5,325 bases of DNA from Atribacterota bacterium (GTDB lineage Bacteria; Atribacterota; Phoenicimicrobiia; Phoenicimicrobiales; Phoenicimicrobiaceae), in NCBI GenBank assembly GCA_030668465.1, contig DAOUTX010000088.1, positions 1 to 5,325 of the forward strand. The letters are read 5' to 3'. The notes under the pieces were generated by a model. That model saw nothing but the letters and a program-made list of their open reading frames with translations. It had not been told where the DNA came from and did not search any database. Of this stretch, positions 4,371-5,325 are shown one piece after another. The translations under genes and the position numbers were made by a program. How positions within the stretch are numbered: position 1 is the first letter of the stretch; each line of letters starts with the position of its first letter.

Positions 4371-5325
4371 TTATTTCCTCCAGAATTCTGGGACTATCAG
4401 AATTAAGACCGTATATATTTCCAATCGACCCAATAACATACAAAGAGTTAAAACAATTTTCCCCAAAGGTGGTATAACGGCATAGCTCTGAACCGGGCCA
4501 ACCAGCCCAAGACCCGGGCCCACATTCCCTAAAGTGGCGGCAACTGATGCCATTGCACTGACTATATCCAGCCCCAATATAGTCATTATAAAAGAAGAGA
4601 TAACAAAAACAAAGATATAAAGAAAGAAAAATCCGGTAATATTGCGCATCACATCTTCAGAAACTACTTTGTCTCCCAATCTAATCGGAGTTACCGCTTG
4701 GGGATGAATCAACTTACGAAATTCTCTATAGGCCTGTTTTAAGAGGAGGAGAACCCGAATATTTTTAATAGCCCCTCCGGTCGAACCGGCGCACCCGCCT
4801 ATAAACATTAAAACTAGTAAAACACTTTTAGAAAATGCCGGCCATATGTCATAATCTGCAGTAACAAAACCAGTAGTAGTAGCTATAGATACTACTTGAA
4901 AAGAAGCATATCTTAGAGCGGTAAAGATTGAATTATAAATATAAAATCTGAGTTCTGTGGCAATAGCTAAGATTGAGAATAATATCACTCCACAATAAAA
5001 AAGAAATTCTTTATCCTTAATTAGGCTTTTTGGATTTCCATGAAGAACTTTGTAATGAAGAGTAAAGTTTGCTCCGGCAATAAACATAAAGACAATTATT
5101 ATATTTTCAAAAGTAGGATTATCATAAGCACCCACGCTTAAGTTTCTTGGGGTAAATCCTCCTGTAGGCATGGTGCCGAACATGTGGGTAAGGGCATCAA
5201 ACAAGGACATTCCGGTAAAATATAAACAAGCTACCTGTAAAACAGAAAATAATATATATACTGCCCAGAGAAGTTTAGCGGTCTCTTTAATTCTGGGCTT
5301 CAACCTATCCGGTTCCGGTCCAGGG
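4371..5325 (-). CDS. trkH: Trk-type potassium uptake protein TrkH (5' end outside window)
   Basis: The frame is open to the window edge and gives the C-terminal 317 residues of a TrkH-family potassium translocator. Family length is about 480, so the first pore repeat and roughly 160 residues lie beyond the right edge. The segment begins PGPEPDRLKPRIKETAKLLW; the TTG at 5301-5303 falls inside this conserved stretch and is not a real start. Counting from the first complete codon (5322-5324), pore repeats 2-4 are visible: THMFGTMPTGGFTP (46-59), VSIATTTGFVTADYD (145-159) and ASVAATLGNVGPGLG (259-273). The intramembrane gating loop GGCAGSTGGAIKN is at 176-188, and the C-terminal GRLEIYTVLILIVPEFW signature ends the protein. 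The SATTTGF and TLGNVGPGLG filters make it TrkH rather than KtrB. Its usual regulator TrkA is not in the window. It precedes ktrB in the same direction, 388 bases away. Confidence 0.95.
   Translation of the reverse strand, partial: PGPEPDRLKPRIKETAKLLWAVYILFSVLQVACLYFTGMSLFDALTHMFGTMPTGGFTPRNLSVGAYDNPTFENIIIVFMFIAGANFTLHYKVLHGNPKSLIKDKEFLFYCGVILFSILAIATELRFYIYNSIFTALRYASFQVVSIATTTGFVTADYDIWPAFSKSVLLVLMFIGGCAGSTGGAIKNIRVLLLLKQAYREFRKLIHPQAVTPIRLGDKVVSEDVMRNITGFFFLYIFVFVISSFIMTILGLDIVSAMASVAATLGNVGPGLGLVGPVQSYAVIPPLGKIVLTLCMLLGRLEIYTVLILIVPEFWRK

Noticed and set aside
4283..4477. 64-codon plus-strand open frame starting in the heptad array
   Set aside because: It is half repeat-derived and half antisense to trkH. 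It has no ribosome site and no recognisable domain.
5301..5303. TTG as start of trkH
   Set aside because: The frame continues to the window edge with conserved TrkH sequence (GPEPDRLKPRIKETAK), so the gene is simply cut by the window.

Overview
The window comes from an AT-rich bacterial chromosome with strong Shine-Dalgarno sites. It carries a potassium-uptake cluster on the minus strand. The repeat-filled spacers and low GC would suit an uncultured anaerobe or a member of a candidate phylum. Nothing here fixes the taxonomy, so this is only a guess.

Layout, left to right. Positions 1-184 (+) hold the last 60 codons of an O6-alkylguanine-DNA alkyltransferase, including the PCHR active site. 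A short convergent spacer with a (TAAAAA)4 run separates it from a minus-strand Ddl-like ATP-grasp ligase (278-1396). A 450-base AT-rich spacer (1397-1846) contains a weak heptanucleotide-periodic stretch. Then, all on the minus strand and transcribed right to left, come trkH (4371-5325, 5' end off the window), ktrB (2642-3982) and ktrA (1847-2503).

How the genes work together: KtrB is the membrane potassium translocator and KtrA is its cytosolic nucleotide-binding RCK gating ring. TrkH is a second translocator of the same superfamily, so two potassium channels of different subtype are encoded in tandem. Only one RCK subunit is visible. A TrkA partner for TrkH may lie beyond the right edge.

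The least expected content is between the genes. The spacers on both sides of ktrB are built almost entirely of degenerate, drifting 7-base units (about 2554-2637 and 4054-4368). The two arrays share two 21-base segments, one exact and one 17/21, in inverted orientation and mirrored order around ktrB. The arrays stop at the ktrB stop codon on one side and just before a plausible ktrB promoter on the other. A second oddity is that the ktrB reading frame has no ATG, GTG or TTG at its expected N-terminus. A strong Shine-Dalgarno sequence leads instead to tandem ATA codons.
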